Notes under the pieces: generated by a model
The model's database searches: none
What the model was told of the DNA's origin: nothing
Seen by the model: only the letters and a program-made list of their open reading frames with translations
Shown: piece after piece, positions 1-12,262 of the stretch
Position numbering within the stretch: position 1 is the stretch's first letter
Layout: the number at the start of each line of letters is the position of its first letter
Position numbers and translations under genes: made by a program
DNA from: Mesorhizobium sp.
GTDB lineage: Bacteria > Pseudomonadota > Alphaproteobacteria > Rhizobiales > Rhizobiaceae
NCBI RefSeq assembly: GCF_024710845.1
Contig: NZ_JANJTZ010000067.1
Span: forward strand, 79,048 to 143,047
Reading direction: 5' to 3'
DNA: 64,000 nucleotides

Positions 1-721
1 CGCGCGAATACTGGTCGACCGTCTGGGGCGAGCCGTCGTCGTAGGTCACGGCGTCGTCATTGATCGGCTTCGGCATGGCAAGCGACTTCGCCGCGTTGAA
101 GTAGGGGTTGTAGTAGGTGCCTTCCGGAATCTCCATTCCCGCCGGCGGCTCCTCGTCGTAGCCGGTCAGGAGGGCGTGGATGTAGTCGGGGCCGCCCTCG
201 GCATATTGCGTGAAAATGTCGAAGACGAAGAGCGGGAACCCGCGCTCGACCGCGCGCGCCTTGGCGATCAGCGAAAGGTCCGGCGGGGCGGCGCCGGCGT
301 TTGCAGCAGCCGCGGCGACATCGTTGGCAAAGGGCGACGGGAAATAGTCGGACGGGATGCCCGGCCGCATGAACATCTCGCCGTCGGCGTTCGGCCCGTC
401 CTGCACTTCGTATTCCGCGGCGAAGGCTTTCACCTGCGCCTCGTTGTAGCCGAGGTCTTCGAGCGCCCGGAACGGCACCAGCTTCATCGAATGGCAGGCG
501 GCGCAGACTTCCTTGTAGACCTTGAGGCCGCGCTGCAGCTGGCCCTTGTCGTAGGTGCCGAACGGACCGGCAAAGGACCAGGCCATCTCCGGCGGCTTCT
601 TGATCGGGAAATGCGTCGGCTCGGCGACGGCGTGCGCCGTCTCCTCGGCCGCAGCTGCCAGTCCAACATGCGCTGCAAGGCCGAAGGCGGCTGCGGCAAA
701 ACCGATGAGGATCTTCTTCAT
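1..721 (-). CDS. petC: Cytochrome c1 subunit of the bc1 complex (3' end outside window)
   Basis: Haem-bearing subunit of ubiquinol:cytochrome c oxidoreductase, passing electrons from the Rieske centre to soluble cytochrome c in the periplasm. The gene starts at 721 (MKKILIGFAAA...) and runs off the left edge, so the C-terminal membrane anchor is not visible. An N-terminal signal sequence (about residues 1-25) precedes the mature protein. The covalent haem motif CAACH lies at about residues 73-77, followed by the usual MKLVPFRALEDLGYNEAQVKA stretch. It is the third gene of a petA-petB-petC operon, 24 bp after petB. It is a separate gene, not fused to cytochrome b as in the fbcH arrangement of Bradyrhizobium. 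The family assignment is firm. Confidence 0.95.
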   Translation of the reverse strand, partial: MKKILIGFAAAAFGLAAHVGLAAAAEETAHAVAEPTHFPIKKPPEMAWSFAGPFGTYDKGQLQRGLKVYKEVCAACHSMKLVPFRALEDLGYNEAQVKAFAAEYEVQDGPNADGEMFMRPGIPSDYFPSPFANDVAAAAANAGAAPPDLSLIAKARAVERGFPLFVFDIFTQYAEGGPDYIHALLTGYDEEPPAGMEIPEGTYYNPYFNAAKSLAMPKPINDDAVTYDDGSPQTVDQYSR

Positions 722-745
722 CTCAAAATCCTTTTGACCGACAGC

Positions 746-2050
746 TCAGCCTTTGGTGTCCGGTGCGGCAGTCGCACCCACCGGATGCGCGGAGGCCGCG
801 CCCTTGTTCTTCTCAAGCACCGCTTCCGTGATCGAATTCGGCAGCCTGCGCGGCGTCTCGATGAGACCCAGCACCGGCATGATGATCAGGAAGAAGGCGA
901 AGTAGTAGAGCGTGCCGATCTGCGACAGGACGACATAGATGCCTTCCGCCGCTCGCGAGCCCAGCCATCCAAGCATGATGGCATTGGCAACGAAGAGCCA
1001 GAAGAACAGCTTGTACCACGGACGGTAGACCGCCGAGCGCACCTTCGACGTATCGAGCCAAGGCACGAAGAACAGCACCGCGATCGAGCCGAACATCGCG
1101 AGCACGCCGCCGAGCTTGGAATCGATCGGCCCGATGTTGAAGGTGATTGCGCGCAGGATCGCATAGAACGGCAGGTAGTACCATTCGGGCACGATATGCG
1201 CCGGCGTCTTCAGCGGGTTCGCCACGGTGTAGTTGTCGGGATGGCCCAGGAAGTTCGGGATGTAGAACACGAAATAGGCGAACACGGCGAGGAACACGAC
1301 CATCGCGAACGCGTCCTTGGCGGTCGCATGCGGCGAGAACGGCACGGTGTCGGTCTTCGACTTGACCTCGATGCCGGTCGGGTTGGTCTGGCCGGTGACG
1401 TGCAGCGCCCAGACGTGCAGCACGACGACGCCCGCGATCATGAAGGGCAGGAGGTAGTGCAGCGAGAAGAAGCGGTTGAGCGTCGGGTTGTCGACCGCGA
1501 AGCCGCCGAGCAGCAGTTCCTGGATCCAGTTCCCGACCAGCGGGATGGCAGAGAAGAAACCGGTGATCACGGTGGCGCCCCAGAAGGACATCTGGCCCCA
1601 GGGCAGCACATAGCCCATGAAGCCCGTCGCCATCATCAGGAGATAGATGATGCAGCCGAGGATCCACAGCAGTTCGCGCGGCGCCTTGTAGGAGCCGTAG
1701 TAGAGCCCGCGCATGATGTGGATGTAGACGGCGATGAAGAAGAACGACGCGCCGTTGGAATGCAGGTAGCGCAGCAGCCAGCCGGAATTGACGTCGCGCA
1801 TGATCTTCTCGACCGAGCCGAAGGCGAGCGTCGTGTCGGCCGCGTAGTGCATGGCGAGCACGACACCAGTCACGATCTGCGCGACCAGCATGATCGAGAG
1901 GATGCCGCCGAACGTATAGGCGTAGTTCAGGTTGCGCGGCACCGGATAGGCCACGAAGGAATCATACATCAGCCGGGGCAGCGGCATGCGCTGGTCGATC
2001 CAGCGGCCGAGGCCCGAGGTTGGCGTGTAGGTCGAGTGTCCACCGCTCAT
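746..2050 (-). CDS. petB: Cytochrome b of the bc1 complex
   Basis: Membrane core of the bc1 complex, holding two b haems and the quinol oxidation and quinone reduction sites. The 434 residues start at [13 protein letters not shown]; upstream in-frame codons overlap petA and are not coding. The protein shows the full set of hydrophobic helices. It has the haem-ligand His pairs in helices B and D (around [15 protein letters not shown] and [15 protein letters not shown]) and the [13 protein letters not shown]o-site segment. Eleven bases separate it from petA and 24 from petC, so one transcript is expected. Length is typical for alphaproteobacteria. Confidence 0.97.
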   Translation of the reverse strand: MSGGHSTYTPTSGLGRWIDQRMPLPRLMYDSFVAYPVPRNLNYAYTFGGILSIMLVAQIVTGVVLAMHYAADTTLAFGSVEKIMRDVNSGWLLRYLHSNGASFFFIAVYIHIMRGLYYGSYKAPRELLWILGCIIYLLMMATGFMGYVLPWGQMSFWGATVITGFFSAIPLVGNWIQELLLGGFAVDNPTLNRFFSLHYLLPFMIAGVVVLHVWALHVTGQTNPTGIEVKSKTDTVPFSPHATAKDAFAMVVFLAVFAYFVFYIPNFLGHPDNYTVANPLKTPAHIVPEWYYLPFYAILRAITFNIGPIDSKLGGVLAMFGSIAVLFFVPWLDTSKVRSAVYRPWYKLFFWLFVANAIMLGWLGSRAAEGIYVVLSQIGTLYYFAFFLIIMPVLGLIETPRRLPNSITEAVLEKNKGAASAHPVGATAAPDTKG

Positions 2051-2061
2051 GGCTTTGCCCC

Positions 2062-2625
2062 TCAGCCGATCTTGATCTTGGTGTCGGAGATGAACGAGAA
2101 CACCGGAACCGCGAGGTTCTCGGGCGCCGGGCCTTTGCGGATGCGGCCGGCCGTGTCGTAGTGCGAGCCGTGGCACGGGCAGAACCAGCCGCCGAAATCG
2201 CCCTGCTGGCCGAGCGGCACGCAGCCGAGATGGGTGCAGACGCCGACCATCACCAGCCAGTTTTCCTTGCCCTCGCCGGCCGAACGGTCGGCATCGGTAG
2301 CCGGCGCATCGGCGGAGATGTTGGCGTTGCGCGCCACCGGGTCCTTGAGTTCGTCCAGCTTGACCGCCTTGGCGGCCTCGATTTCTTCCGGCGTGCGGTT
2401 GCGGATGAACACCGGTTTGCCGCGCCACTTGGCGGTCACCGACATGCCGGGTTCGATTGCGGAAACGTCGACTTCGATAGCGGCAAGCGCCCGGGTCGAC
2501 GCGTCCGGACGCATCTGGTCGATGAAGGGCCAGGCGACGGCTGCTACGCCGACGACGCCCGCTGCACCGGTGGCGATGTAGAGGAAATCACGGCGATTGG
2601 GATCGGCTGTATCGGTCGCGCTCAC
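2062..2625 (-). CDS. petA: Rieske iron-sulphur subunit of the bc1 complex
   Basis: Carries the 2Fe-2S cluster that takes the first electron from quinol and hands it to cytochrome c1. It has 187 residues. A twin-arginine motif ([13 protein letters not shown], residues 11-23) with a hydrophobic helix is the usual non-cleaved Tat anchor. The cluster-binding motifs CTHLGC (130-135) and CPCHGSH (149-155) are both intact, with all two Cys and two His ligands plus the disulphide cysteines. First gene of the petABC operon. The 235 bases upstream (2626-2860) contain no gene and presumably hold the promoter. Confidence 0.97.
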   Translation of the reverse strand: MSATDTADPNRRDFLYIATGAAGVVGVAAVAWPFIDQMRPDASTRALAAIEVDVSAIEPGMSVTAKWRGKPVFIRNRTPEEIEAAKAVKLDELKDPVARNANISADAPATDADRSAGEGKENWLVMVGVCTHLGCVPLGQQGDFGGWFCPCHGSHYDTAGRIRKGPAPENLAVPVFSFISDTKIKIG

Positions 2626-2860
2626 GTGACAATCGTCCTTTCGTCTCGCACTGCCTTTGGCGTCGATTGGGCGGCGTTTGCGCTCGCGCGCACAACGTCG
2701 CCCGGCTCGGAGTCGGGCAATATTGTGGCGAGGTTTCTATGCGTCCGCATAGGCCTTGTCCAGACGCCGGAACGGGCGGTGGGCAGTTTGTCGCGGGGGT
2801 CGGCGCGGGGGCGGGGCAGACGGGTCGAAGGGCGACCCGCAAGCACCGAGAAGGCCGGCC

Positions 2861-3976
2861 TCAGCCACCCACGGACGGGGCTCGCGAGGGCCTGAACCGG
2901 AGGAACGGGAGCAATCGTTCGACCACTTCCAGAATGATGATGTCCGGGTCCGATTCGGCAATCAGACCAGTGTCGATCGAACCGCCCAGATGCGGCAACC
3001 AGACATAATTCGAGGCGAAACGCATGAACATGGGTCCGAACAGATCCGCGGTGAACGAATCTCCAAGGACGAGCACTCGTGGACCGGCAGCGAGTCGTCT
3101 GGCGGGCGACTTGTGCGTCAGGCGGTAGAAGTCGTTGTTGGCGACTTTCCGCAATACATGCCGTTCGAGGCGGTCCTCCGCCACGAACGTGCCCTCGCGC
3201 GGCGACGGTACATTCTCTGTCCACGACCCGGCGATCCCGGCGAGCTTGACCAGATCGCCCGGGCGATCACGCGGAACCTCGGCCGCGAACGCGGCGTCCA
3301 GATCGATCGTCTCGTCCGTAAGTCCGAGCGCCCGCACGATATCGTTGAATGCGATGGCCGCTCCGAACTCGCTCCAGTGCGTATCACCGCGAAAGTAGAC
3401 GGCACGCCGCGTTGCGTGTCGAAGAAGGGTTGGGCGCAGGTCCACGGCGGGGACGCCGGCCAGCGCCAGCGCATCCAACAACACGTCGAGTTCGGTTTGG
3501 TTCGGGACCCCGCTCGCCCATGCCGGCAGCTTGTCCCGGTAGATCGTGTGCTTGTTGGGTGCGACTGCGACTAGGAACTGCCGGCCGCCAGTTCTGGCTT
3601 CAGCGGCGAGGTCGCTCGCGAGCGCCACGAACTGCTTCAGCCCCTCGACGTCCAGTCGCTGGCCCGTCGCCTGGCTCAGCGAATCGTTGTCGGTCAGGAA
3701 GAGCCATTCCTCCCGGCCCTGCAATACGCGCGGCGAGGTGCCCGACAACGCGCTATGGATGTCGCGGCTCATCTGCAGCATGTTCTTCCTGAATCCGTAA
3801 TTGGTCGCGATGAAGATGTCAGCACGGCTGGACCAGGAAGTTTCAGCGGGTTCGGGGCGCTCCGCCGACAGGCTTGGCGCGGCGAGGATTCGTGCCGACT
3901 TCCATCCCAGTCCGATCGCGGGTAGCGCCAGGACTGCGACGATGCAGAACATGAACCAGATGTCGAGCCGTCGCAC
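2861..3976 (-). CDS. AlgX/AlgJ-like SGNH-type acetyltransferase, exported
   Basis: Putative periplasmic partner of the MBOAT protein upstream, receiving acetyl groups and transferring them to an exopolysaccharide. The GTG at 3976 lies 2 bp after the algI-like stop and gives 371 residues beginning VRRLDIWFMFCIVAVLALP, a single N-terminal membrane anchor; an internal ATG at 3952 is the alternative. The features expected of the AlgX/AlgJ SGNH-like domain are visible: FRGDTHWSEFG (Asp-His pair) and GDSFTADLF (Ser block) near the C-terminus, plus a GREEWLF segment. The pairing with AlgI supports the role. The polymer is unknown because no alginate polymerase genes are nearby. A much longer reading frame through this locus overlaps algI out of frame and was discounted. 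Confidence 0.8.
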   Translation of the reverse strand: MRRLDIWFMFCIVAVLALPAIGLGWKSARILAAPSLSAERPEPAETSWSSRADIFIATNYGFRKNMLQMSRDIHSALSGTSPRVLQGREEWLFLTDNDSLSQATGQRLDVEGLKQFVALASDLAAEARTGGRQFLVAVAPNKHTIYRDKLPAWASGVPNQTELDVLLDALALAGVPAVDLRPTLLRHATRRAVYFRGDTHWSEFGAAIAFNDIVRALGLTDETIDLDAAFAAEVPRDRPGDLVKLAGIAGSWTENVPSPREGTFVAEDRLERHVLRKVANNDFYRLTHKSPARRLAAGPRVLVLGDSFTADLFGPMFMRFASNYVWLPHLGGSIDTGLIAESDPDIIILEVVERLLPFLRFRPSRAPSVGG

Positions 3977-3978
3977 GA

Positions 3979-5406
3979 TCAGAACCTGAAATAGAGGAAT
4001 GGATTGTTGCCCGCGCCCGCGATCGCGATGAGGCTGAGCAGGAAGAACGCCCAAACGACCACGTCCGAGCCGAGTCGCGCCGCCGCCGCGCTTCCTGCCG
4101 AGCCGACTGGCTGCGGATGCGAGGCAGCGCCCATGCGCGGTGCCCGCAGGCGCATGAGGGCGAGCAGCAAGCCAACCGCGAAGACCGCCATTCTGTAGGG
4201 TGTGAAGACGGAACCAAGGTCGGCATTGAACTGCCCGTCGCCTGTCTGTCCGAGAAGAGCGCGATAGTAGGCACCGGCGTCGGCCAGGGTCTCGGCGCGA
4301 AAGAGCACCCAGCCCGCCATCACCGCGAGGAGCAGGTAAGCCCGCGAAACAAGTTGCGGCATTCGCGAAAGGGCCGTCGCGCCGCCTGCCCTCTCGGCGA
4401 TGAGCAGAGCCCCGTGCCAGGCACCCCAGGCGATGAAGTTCCAGCTCGCACCGTGCCAGGCGCCGCAAAGCAGGAAGACCACCGAAAGATTGAGATAGGT
4501 CCTGAACGGCCCCAGCCGGTTTCCCCCGAGCGGAATGTAGAGATAGTCGCGGAACCAGGTCGACAGGCTGATGTGCCAGCGGCGCCAGAACTCGGTGACC
4601 GAGCGGGCGGTGTACGGCAGGTTGAAATTGCGCGGGAAGCTGAAGCCGAGGATGAGGCCGAGCCCGATCGCCATGTTCGAATAGCCGGCGAAATCGTAGT
4701 AGATCTGCAGCGTGTAGGCTGTGAGCCCTGCCCACGCTTCGGTCGGATCGAGATTGGAGCCGAGCGAAAAGGCAACGTCCGCAGCGAGACCCACCTCGTT
4801 GGCGATCAGGACCTTCTGCGCCAGCCCGATCGCGAAGATGCGCGTTCCGGCCGCCCCGCGCCAGACCGTCGAGCGCCGCCGTCCAATCTGAGCGGCAACG
4901 GTGGAAAAGCGCACGATCGGCCCTGCGACCAGTTGCGGGAACATCGAGATGTAGACCGCCACGCGCGCCAGGCTCCGCTCCACCGGCGCCTCTTCGCGAT
5001 AGACGTCGATTAGATAGGACATCGCCTGGAAGGTGAAGAAGGACACTCCCAGCGGAAGCGGCAGGTTGGGTTGCGGCAGGCCCAGGAAGGGGATCACCCC
5101 GTTCATCGTGGCCACGATAAAATCCAAATACTTGGCGACGCCGAGAAGCACCAGATTGAGCACGATACCGACCGACAAGACCGTCCTTCTTCGAGTCTGA
5201 ACGGCGGAAATCGCCCGCGCGACCGCCCAGTTGACGACGATGCTGGCCAGCATCACCAGCACGAAGACCGGCTCGCCCCAAGCATAGAAGACGAGACTGA
5301 AGACAAGTAGCACGCCATTGCGCCAGGCAATGTCACGCCCCAGGAAGTACAAGATCAGGAAGATGGGGAGAAAGGCGTAGAGGAATGTCGGCGAGCTGAA
5401 GACCAT
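3979..5406 (-). CDS. MBOAT-family O-acyltransferase, AlgI-like
   Basis: Multi-pass inner-membrane acyltransferase (475 residues) thought to move acetyl groups across the membrane for polysaccharide O-acetylation. The N-terminus MVFSSPTFLYAFLPIFLILY and the LPLGVSFFTFQAMSYLIDVYR segment are hallmarks of AlgI/DltB-like MBOAT proteins. The family's conserved His lies in LLCGAWHGASWNFI. It is followed with a 2-bp gap by the AlgX-like gene, which indicates translational coupling. Whether the target is alginate, another exopolysaccharide or a cell-wall glycan cannot be told from this locus. Confidence 0.92.
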   Translation of the reverse strand: MVFSSPTFLYAFLPIFLILYFLGRDIAWRNGVLLVFSLVFYAWGEPVFVLVMLASIVVNWAVARAISAVQTRRRTVLSVGIVLNLVLLGVAKYLDFIVATMNGVIPFLGLPQPNLPLPLGVSFFTFQAMSYLIDVYREEAPVERSLARVAVYISMFPQLVAGPIVRFSTVAAQIGRRRSTVWRGAAGTRIFAIGLAQKVLIANEVGLAADVAFSLGSNLDPTEAWAGLTAYTLQIYYDFAGYSNMAIGLGLILGFSFPRNFNLPYTARSVTEFWRRWHISLSTWFRDYLYIPLGGNRLGPFRTYLNLSVVFLLCGAWHGASWNFIAWGAWHGALLIAERAGGATALSRMPQLVSRAYLLLAVMAGWVLFRAETLADAGAYYRALLGQTGDGQFNADLGSVFTPYRMAVFAVGLLLALMRLRAPRMGAASHPQPVGSAGSAAAARLGSDVVVWAFFLLSLIAIAGAGNNPFLYFRF

Positions 5407-5694
5407 ACGTGCCCCGAGGCGTCCAATCCGGCATGGATCGCGACGAGGTCTAGGCCAAACCCAGCGTCACCGAAAGAGGTTCGGCAATCGGTATCGGTGG
5501 AAACGTCGGCGAGAAATCAACCTCTCTCGACAAGCGCCAATCTTTCGTCGGCAAGTATATTTTCCTTCACTTGGAGTCGGGCGAATATATAACACCCTGG
5601 ATAGAGATTTCCAATTGACGCAATCGCCGCGTTCAGAAGATAAGTTGGATCGGAGTCTGTATTTTGTGGGAGAGGGAATTTGCGGCGGAAAGTG
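5407..5694. other. Intergenic region between the acetylation pair and a secreted-protein gene
   Basis: About 290 bases between two divergently oriented genes, visibly richer in A and T than the flanks. It should hold promoters for both directions. I see no convincing RNA gene, long inverted repeat or small ORF with a good ribosome binding site. Confidence 0.4.
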
Positions 5695-6129
5695 ATGCAG
5701 ATATTTCTGGCAGCCTCGGGTCTGCTGCTGTGTGCGGGCCCGATGAACATCATCGCACATGCCCAAGGGCAATCCATCCAATGGCGATCGGAAGCGACCT
5801 TCGCAAAGGATGCGAAGCCTCGCAAATCGAGATCAGGCGGTCTCGCCGGCAGCGAAGGCGATGTGAAGCGCAAGATCATGTTCACCGGGTTCACCCAGGG
5901 CGGGTGCAAGGGCCTCTACAAGCGCTATGTGGCGGCGTCCGGCCATTCGGCCTATGCGGCCACGACCATCGACTATTTCGCTGGCGGCGCCTATGTCTGC
6001 GCGGCGGGCCTCAATGCTGGGTCTCAGGCCGAGGCCGAACGGCGCGCGGTGGCCGAATGCAAACGCAGCCGCGAGAAATACAAGACTGCCCAGCCTTCCG
6101 GCCCCTGTGTCGTCTATGCCTCCAAATAG
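5695..6129 (+). CDS. Small secreted protein of unknown function
   Basis: A 144-residue protein with a clear signal peptide (MQIFLAASGLLLCAGPMNII..., likely cleaved after AHA). The mature part is basic in the middle and has paired cysteines (CKGLYKRY, YVCAAGLNAG, AVAECKRS, GPCVVYASK), suggesting one or two periplasmic disulphides. The pattern CAAG...A...AVAxC resembles small uncharacterised secreted proteins common in Mesorhizobium, a resemblance from memory only. ATG 5695 has GGAAAG just upstream. An in-frame TTG at 5680 would add five residues. Confidence 0.7.
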   Translation: MQIFLAASGLLLCAGPMNIIAHAQGQSIQWRSEATFAKDAKPRKSRSGGLAGSEGDVKRKIMFTGFTQGGCKGLYKRYVAASGHSAYAATTIDYFAGGAYVCAAGLNAGSQAEAERRAVAECKRSREKYKTAQPSGPCVVYASK

Positions 6130-6148
6130 GCAGGCATAGTCCGACGCT

Positions 6149-6472
6149 TCACCTCGCCCCCAGCCTTGCCAGCACCCGCATGGGAATGCCCATCTCGCGG
6201 ATGACGTCGTCGTGGCGGCGCATGCCGCAGAGCTCGCGCTGGATGAAGTAGGCGTGGACGGTGGCGGCAACGGCGCGCAGCCGCTTCTCTCTCGCCTCGC
6301 CGTCGAGGCCCGGCTCGTCGGCGGCGAGCCTGGCCAGCGCCTGCTCGACCCTGCGACCGGCATGGCCGAGCGAGCTGGCCATCTCGCCGAGTATCTCCTG
6401 CTCCACCGGCTGCAGGCCGGTGGCGGTCGAGGCGCGTTCGACGGTGAGGCGGCCGGGCAGTCTGAGCGACAT
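6149..6472 (-). CDS. Small cytosolic protein, probably DUF6665 family
   Basis: A 107-residue protein starting MSLRLPGRLTVERAST, with a helical, charged middle (QEILGEMASSLGHAGRRVEQALARLA) and a C-terminal stretch rich in basic residues. It begins 8 bp after the stop of the upstream ABC exporter gene, so it is probably co-transcribed with it. The start at 6472 avoids overlap with that gene. The layout matches small rhizobial proteins annotated as DUF6665. No function is known and no catalytic motif is visible. Confidence 0.65.
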   Translation of the reverse strand: MSLRLPGRLTVERASTATGLQPVEQEILGEMASSLGHAGRRVEQALARLAADEPGLDGEAREKRLRAVAATVHAYFIQRELCGMRRHDDVIREMGIPMRVLARLGAR

Positions 6473-6480
6473 CGCTCTCG

Positions 6481-8352
<1,872 letters not shown>

Positions 8353-8442
8353 ATTCGCCTAATGTAATCCCGCGACGCCCGCCCGACAGCCCCCGAATGT
8401 CAGGATGACGAATTTGTAATCGCCGGCGATGGCGTGCGGCGG

Positions 8443-10326
<1,884 letters not shown>

Positions 10327-10330
10327 GGTC

Positions 10331-10588
10331 TCACCTGTGCCCGCTGCGCGGCGCGATCGGTTTCACGGTCACGCTGCGGTCGAAACCGAGCGGACCGGCG
10401 GATTTGGCCTTCACGGCCGCCTTCGTCCCCTTGAGGCCAGCCGCTTCGGCAAGATGGGGCTTGGCCGGCGGGCCGCCAAGCGCCTTGCTGAAGGCTGCTG
10501 TCAGCCCATTGGCGGCAGGCGCCGCTGGAGCTGCGTCGGCGGGCGTCGGAAGGGCGGTATGTGCGGGGTGACCCGGCTTGGCATGCAT
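10331..10588 (-). CDS. Short Ala/Pro-rich protein upstream of the ABC exporters
   Basis: An 85-residue, alanine- and proline-rich, basic and probably disordered protein (MHAKPGHPAHTALPTPADAAP...). It has no signal peptide, membrane helix or recognised domain. Its stop lies 4 bp before the ABC exporter start, a spacing that implies translational coupling. The 290 bases upstream to trmL (10589-10878) contain no other gene. Codon usage matches the neighbours. It may be a real small gene of the exporter operon, but composition alone leaves some doubt. Confidence 0.55.
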   Translation of the reverse strand: MHAKPGHPAHTALPTPADAAPAAPAANGLTAAFSKALGGPPAKPHLAEAAGLKGTKAAVKAKSAGPLGFDRSVTVKPIAPRSGHR

Positions 10589-10878
10589 CGTCGAACTCCA
10601 CGGAAAGCGATTGGCTTTACCGGCAGGCCCAGCGAACGATGCGGATTGTCAGGATCGGTCGAACCGGGGTGCCGTCAGGCGGAAGGCCCAATGAGGCGGG
10701 CAGGCGCATAGCGCAGCTGGTAGTCCATTCCGCCCTCCTTCGGTTCGAGTTGACGTGGCGCGCCGTATAGACGAGTTCTCGGGCGAGGACCAGACCTGGC
10801 CGCCCCTCCGCGCGACGGGTCACCGGATCTGTTGCATTGAATCAACACATGAACCTGCTGAACCGGTCCGCGAAGCCC

Positions 10879-11343
10879 ATGACTCACGATCTCCACATCG
10901 CGCTCTACCAGCCTGAAATCCCTGGCAATACCGGCGCGATCCTGCGGCTCGCCGCCTGTTTCTCCGCAACCGTCGACATCATCCGGCCGATCGGTTTCGA
11001 ACTGTCGGACAAGACGCTGAAGCGCGCCGGCATGGACTATCTGGAGATCGCCGCGATCCGCGAGCATGCCGATTTCGCCGCCTTCGAGGGCCGGCGTCGG
11101 GCATCCGGCCGCCGGCTCGTCCTGATGACGACGAAGGCCGAGACGCCTTACACCGCATTTTCCTTCCACCGCGACGACATCCTGATGTTCGGCCGCGAAT
11201 CGGCCGGCGTGCCGGAGAGCGTCCGCGCGCTCGCCGACGCCGAGCTGCGCATCCCCATCCGCCCCGAGGCGCGCAGCCTCAACCTCGGCATGAGCGCGGC
11301 GATCACGTTGAGCGAAGCGGTGCGGCAGATAAGCGCCACTTGA
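10879..11343 (+). CDS. trmL: tRNA (cytidine(34)-2'-O)-methyltransferase TrmL
   Basis: SPOUT-fold methyltransferase that adds a 2'-O-methyl group to the wobble base of certain leucine tRNAs. The 154 residues start at MTHDLHIALYQPEIPGNTG, which places the conserved IPGNTGAILRLAA block near the N-terminus as usual. The knot signature follows (LMFGRESAGVPE, RIPIRPEARSLNLGMSAAI). An in-frame ATG 42 bp upstream is less likely. Single gene with its own upstream region; parDE follows in the same direction after 48 bp. Confidence 0.93.
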   Translation: MTHDLHIALYQPEIPGNTGAILRLAACFSATVDIIRPIGFELSDKTLKRAGMDYLEIAAIREHADFAAFEGRRRASGRRLVLMTTKAETPYTAFSFHRDDILMFGRESAGVPESVRALADAELRIPIRPEARSLNLGMSAAITLSEAVRQISAT

Positions 11344-11391
11344 AATGTCGCTCGGATATGGCAATCTTTGCCAAAAGTTCGGAGATTGACC

Positions 11392-11640
11392 ATGGCCACG
11401 ATGAACATTTCCCTCCCCGACCAGATGCGCGAGTGGGTCGAGGCGCAGGCGAAATCCGGCAGATACGGCAACGCCAGTGATTATATGCGCGACCTGATCC
11501 GCCACGATCAGGAACGTGAGGCGAAGATCGCGCATATGCAGAAGCTGGTGGACGAGGCGATCGCGAGCGGTGTGTCTGATCTGACGTTCGATCAAGTCAT
11601 CGAGCGCGCGAGAGCAAAGGCACGGCGTGATGCCATATGA
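11392..11640 (+). CDS. parD: ParD-type antitoxin
   Basis: An 82-residue protein starting MATMNISLPDQMREWVE, the ribbon-helix-helix start typical of ParD. It is followed by the NASDYMRDLIRHDQ helix and a C-terminal toxin-binding tail. It would bind operator DNA and neutralise the downstream ParE. Its stop (11638-11640) overlaps the start of parE, the usual translational coupling of toxin-antitoxin pairs. Confidence 0.92.
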   Translation: MATMNISLPDQMREWVEAQAKSGRYGNASDYMRDLIRHDQEREAKIAHMQKLVDEAIASGVSDLTFDQVIERARAKARRDAI

Positions 11641-11920
11641 GCTTTCGCGCCAAGCTACCAATGACCTTGAAAAGGTTTATTTGGACGGACTAGATCGCTT
11701 TGGCGAGTCACAGGCTGACGACTACATTCGTGATTTGCGAAATGTTCTGGATCTTATAGCGACTAACCCACGAATGGCGCGGATACGAACGGAAATCGAC
11801 CCGCCAGTACGAATACATCCCCATCGGTCACATATGATTGTCTATCGGGACCAGATAGTCGGGGTTCTTATCCTCCGCATCCGCCACGCCCGCGAAAACT
11901 GGGCCGAACGCCCGATCTAA
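11630..11920 (+). CDS. parE: ParE-type toxin (RelE/ParE fold)
   Basis: A 96-residue toxin (MPYELSRQATNDLEKVYLDG...) with the RelE/ParE plan. An amphipathic N-terminal helix pair, SQADDYIRDLRNVLDLIATNPRMA and the basic VRIHPHRSHMIVYRD strand are followed by ILRIRHARENW near the C-terminus. ParE proteins usually poison DNA gyrase. The start overlaps the parD stop by 11 bp. The base composition is a little less GC-rich than the flanking genes, consistent with acquired DNA. The stop overlaps a convergent hypothetical gene by 4 bp. Confidence 0.92.
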   Translation: MPYELSRQATNDLEKVYLDGLDRFGESQADDYIRDLRNVLDLIATNPRMARIRTEIDPPVRIHPHRSHMIVYRDQIVGVLILRIRHARENWAERPI

Positions 11921-12174
11921 TCCGCCGTCGGCAGGCGCCGCATCGTGAATTCGATGACGTCGCCGGGGCGTTCGCGCCAGCTTTCGATCGACGTCCAGTA
12001 GGCCTGTTTTGGCCAGCGGTCGAACCATTCGCGGGCTTTCTCGCGGGCGATGGAGCGCGGTAAGGTGTAGGTTTCCCGCAGGAACCCGTCGCGGGGAAGG
12101 CGTATCCCTTCCGCCCTTTGCCGGTCCAGACTTCGTTTCAGGCCGTCCAACGGCGGCCGTACCGGAGTGCCCAC
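11917..12174 (-). CDS. Conserved small hypothetical protein
   Basis: An 85-residue basic protein (MGTPVRPPLDGLKRSLDRQRAEGIRLPRDGFLRETYTLPRS...). The AREWFDRWPKQAYWTSIESWRERPGDVIEF core is rich in Trp and charged residues. No signal peptide or membrane segment is seen. It faces parE tail-to-tail with a 4-bp overlap and lies 88 bp from the divergent hemF start. I do not recognise a named family. Composition and codon use look native and it resembles a genuine small chromosomal gene. Confidence 0.6.
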   Translation of the reverse strand: MGTPVRPPLDGLKRSLDRQRAEGIRLPRDGFLRETYTLPRSIAREKAREWFDRWPKQAYWTSIESWRERPGDVIEFTMRRLPTAD

Positions 12175-12262
12175 CCGACATCCTCCTTGACCCGTCTTGA
12201 TTGGAGATTAGGGATCGAATCTGCAAAAGACGAGTCCTTTGTGGACCGAGTGGAGTGCGCGG

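Noticed and set aside
722..745. Possible petB-petC fusion (fbcH) broken by an error
   Set aside because: petC has its own start and signal sequence and petB its own stop, as in rhizobia with separate genes.
176..2161. Long plus-strand ORF antisense to petC and petB
   Set aside because: Low-complexity Arg/Asp/His-rich translation typical of the reverse frame of GC-rich genes; the minus strand encodes unambiguous cytochromes.
2861..5281. 806-residue frame spanning both acetylation genes
   Set aside because: Only the last 371 residues make sense (AlgX-like); the rest overlaps the AlgI-like gene out of frame.
10589..10878. Small ORFs upstream of trmL
   Set aside because: No ribosome binding sites, no pattern, and overlapping frames on both strands; treated as non-coding.
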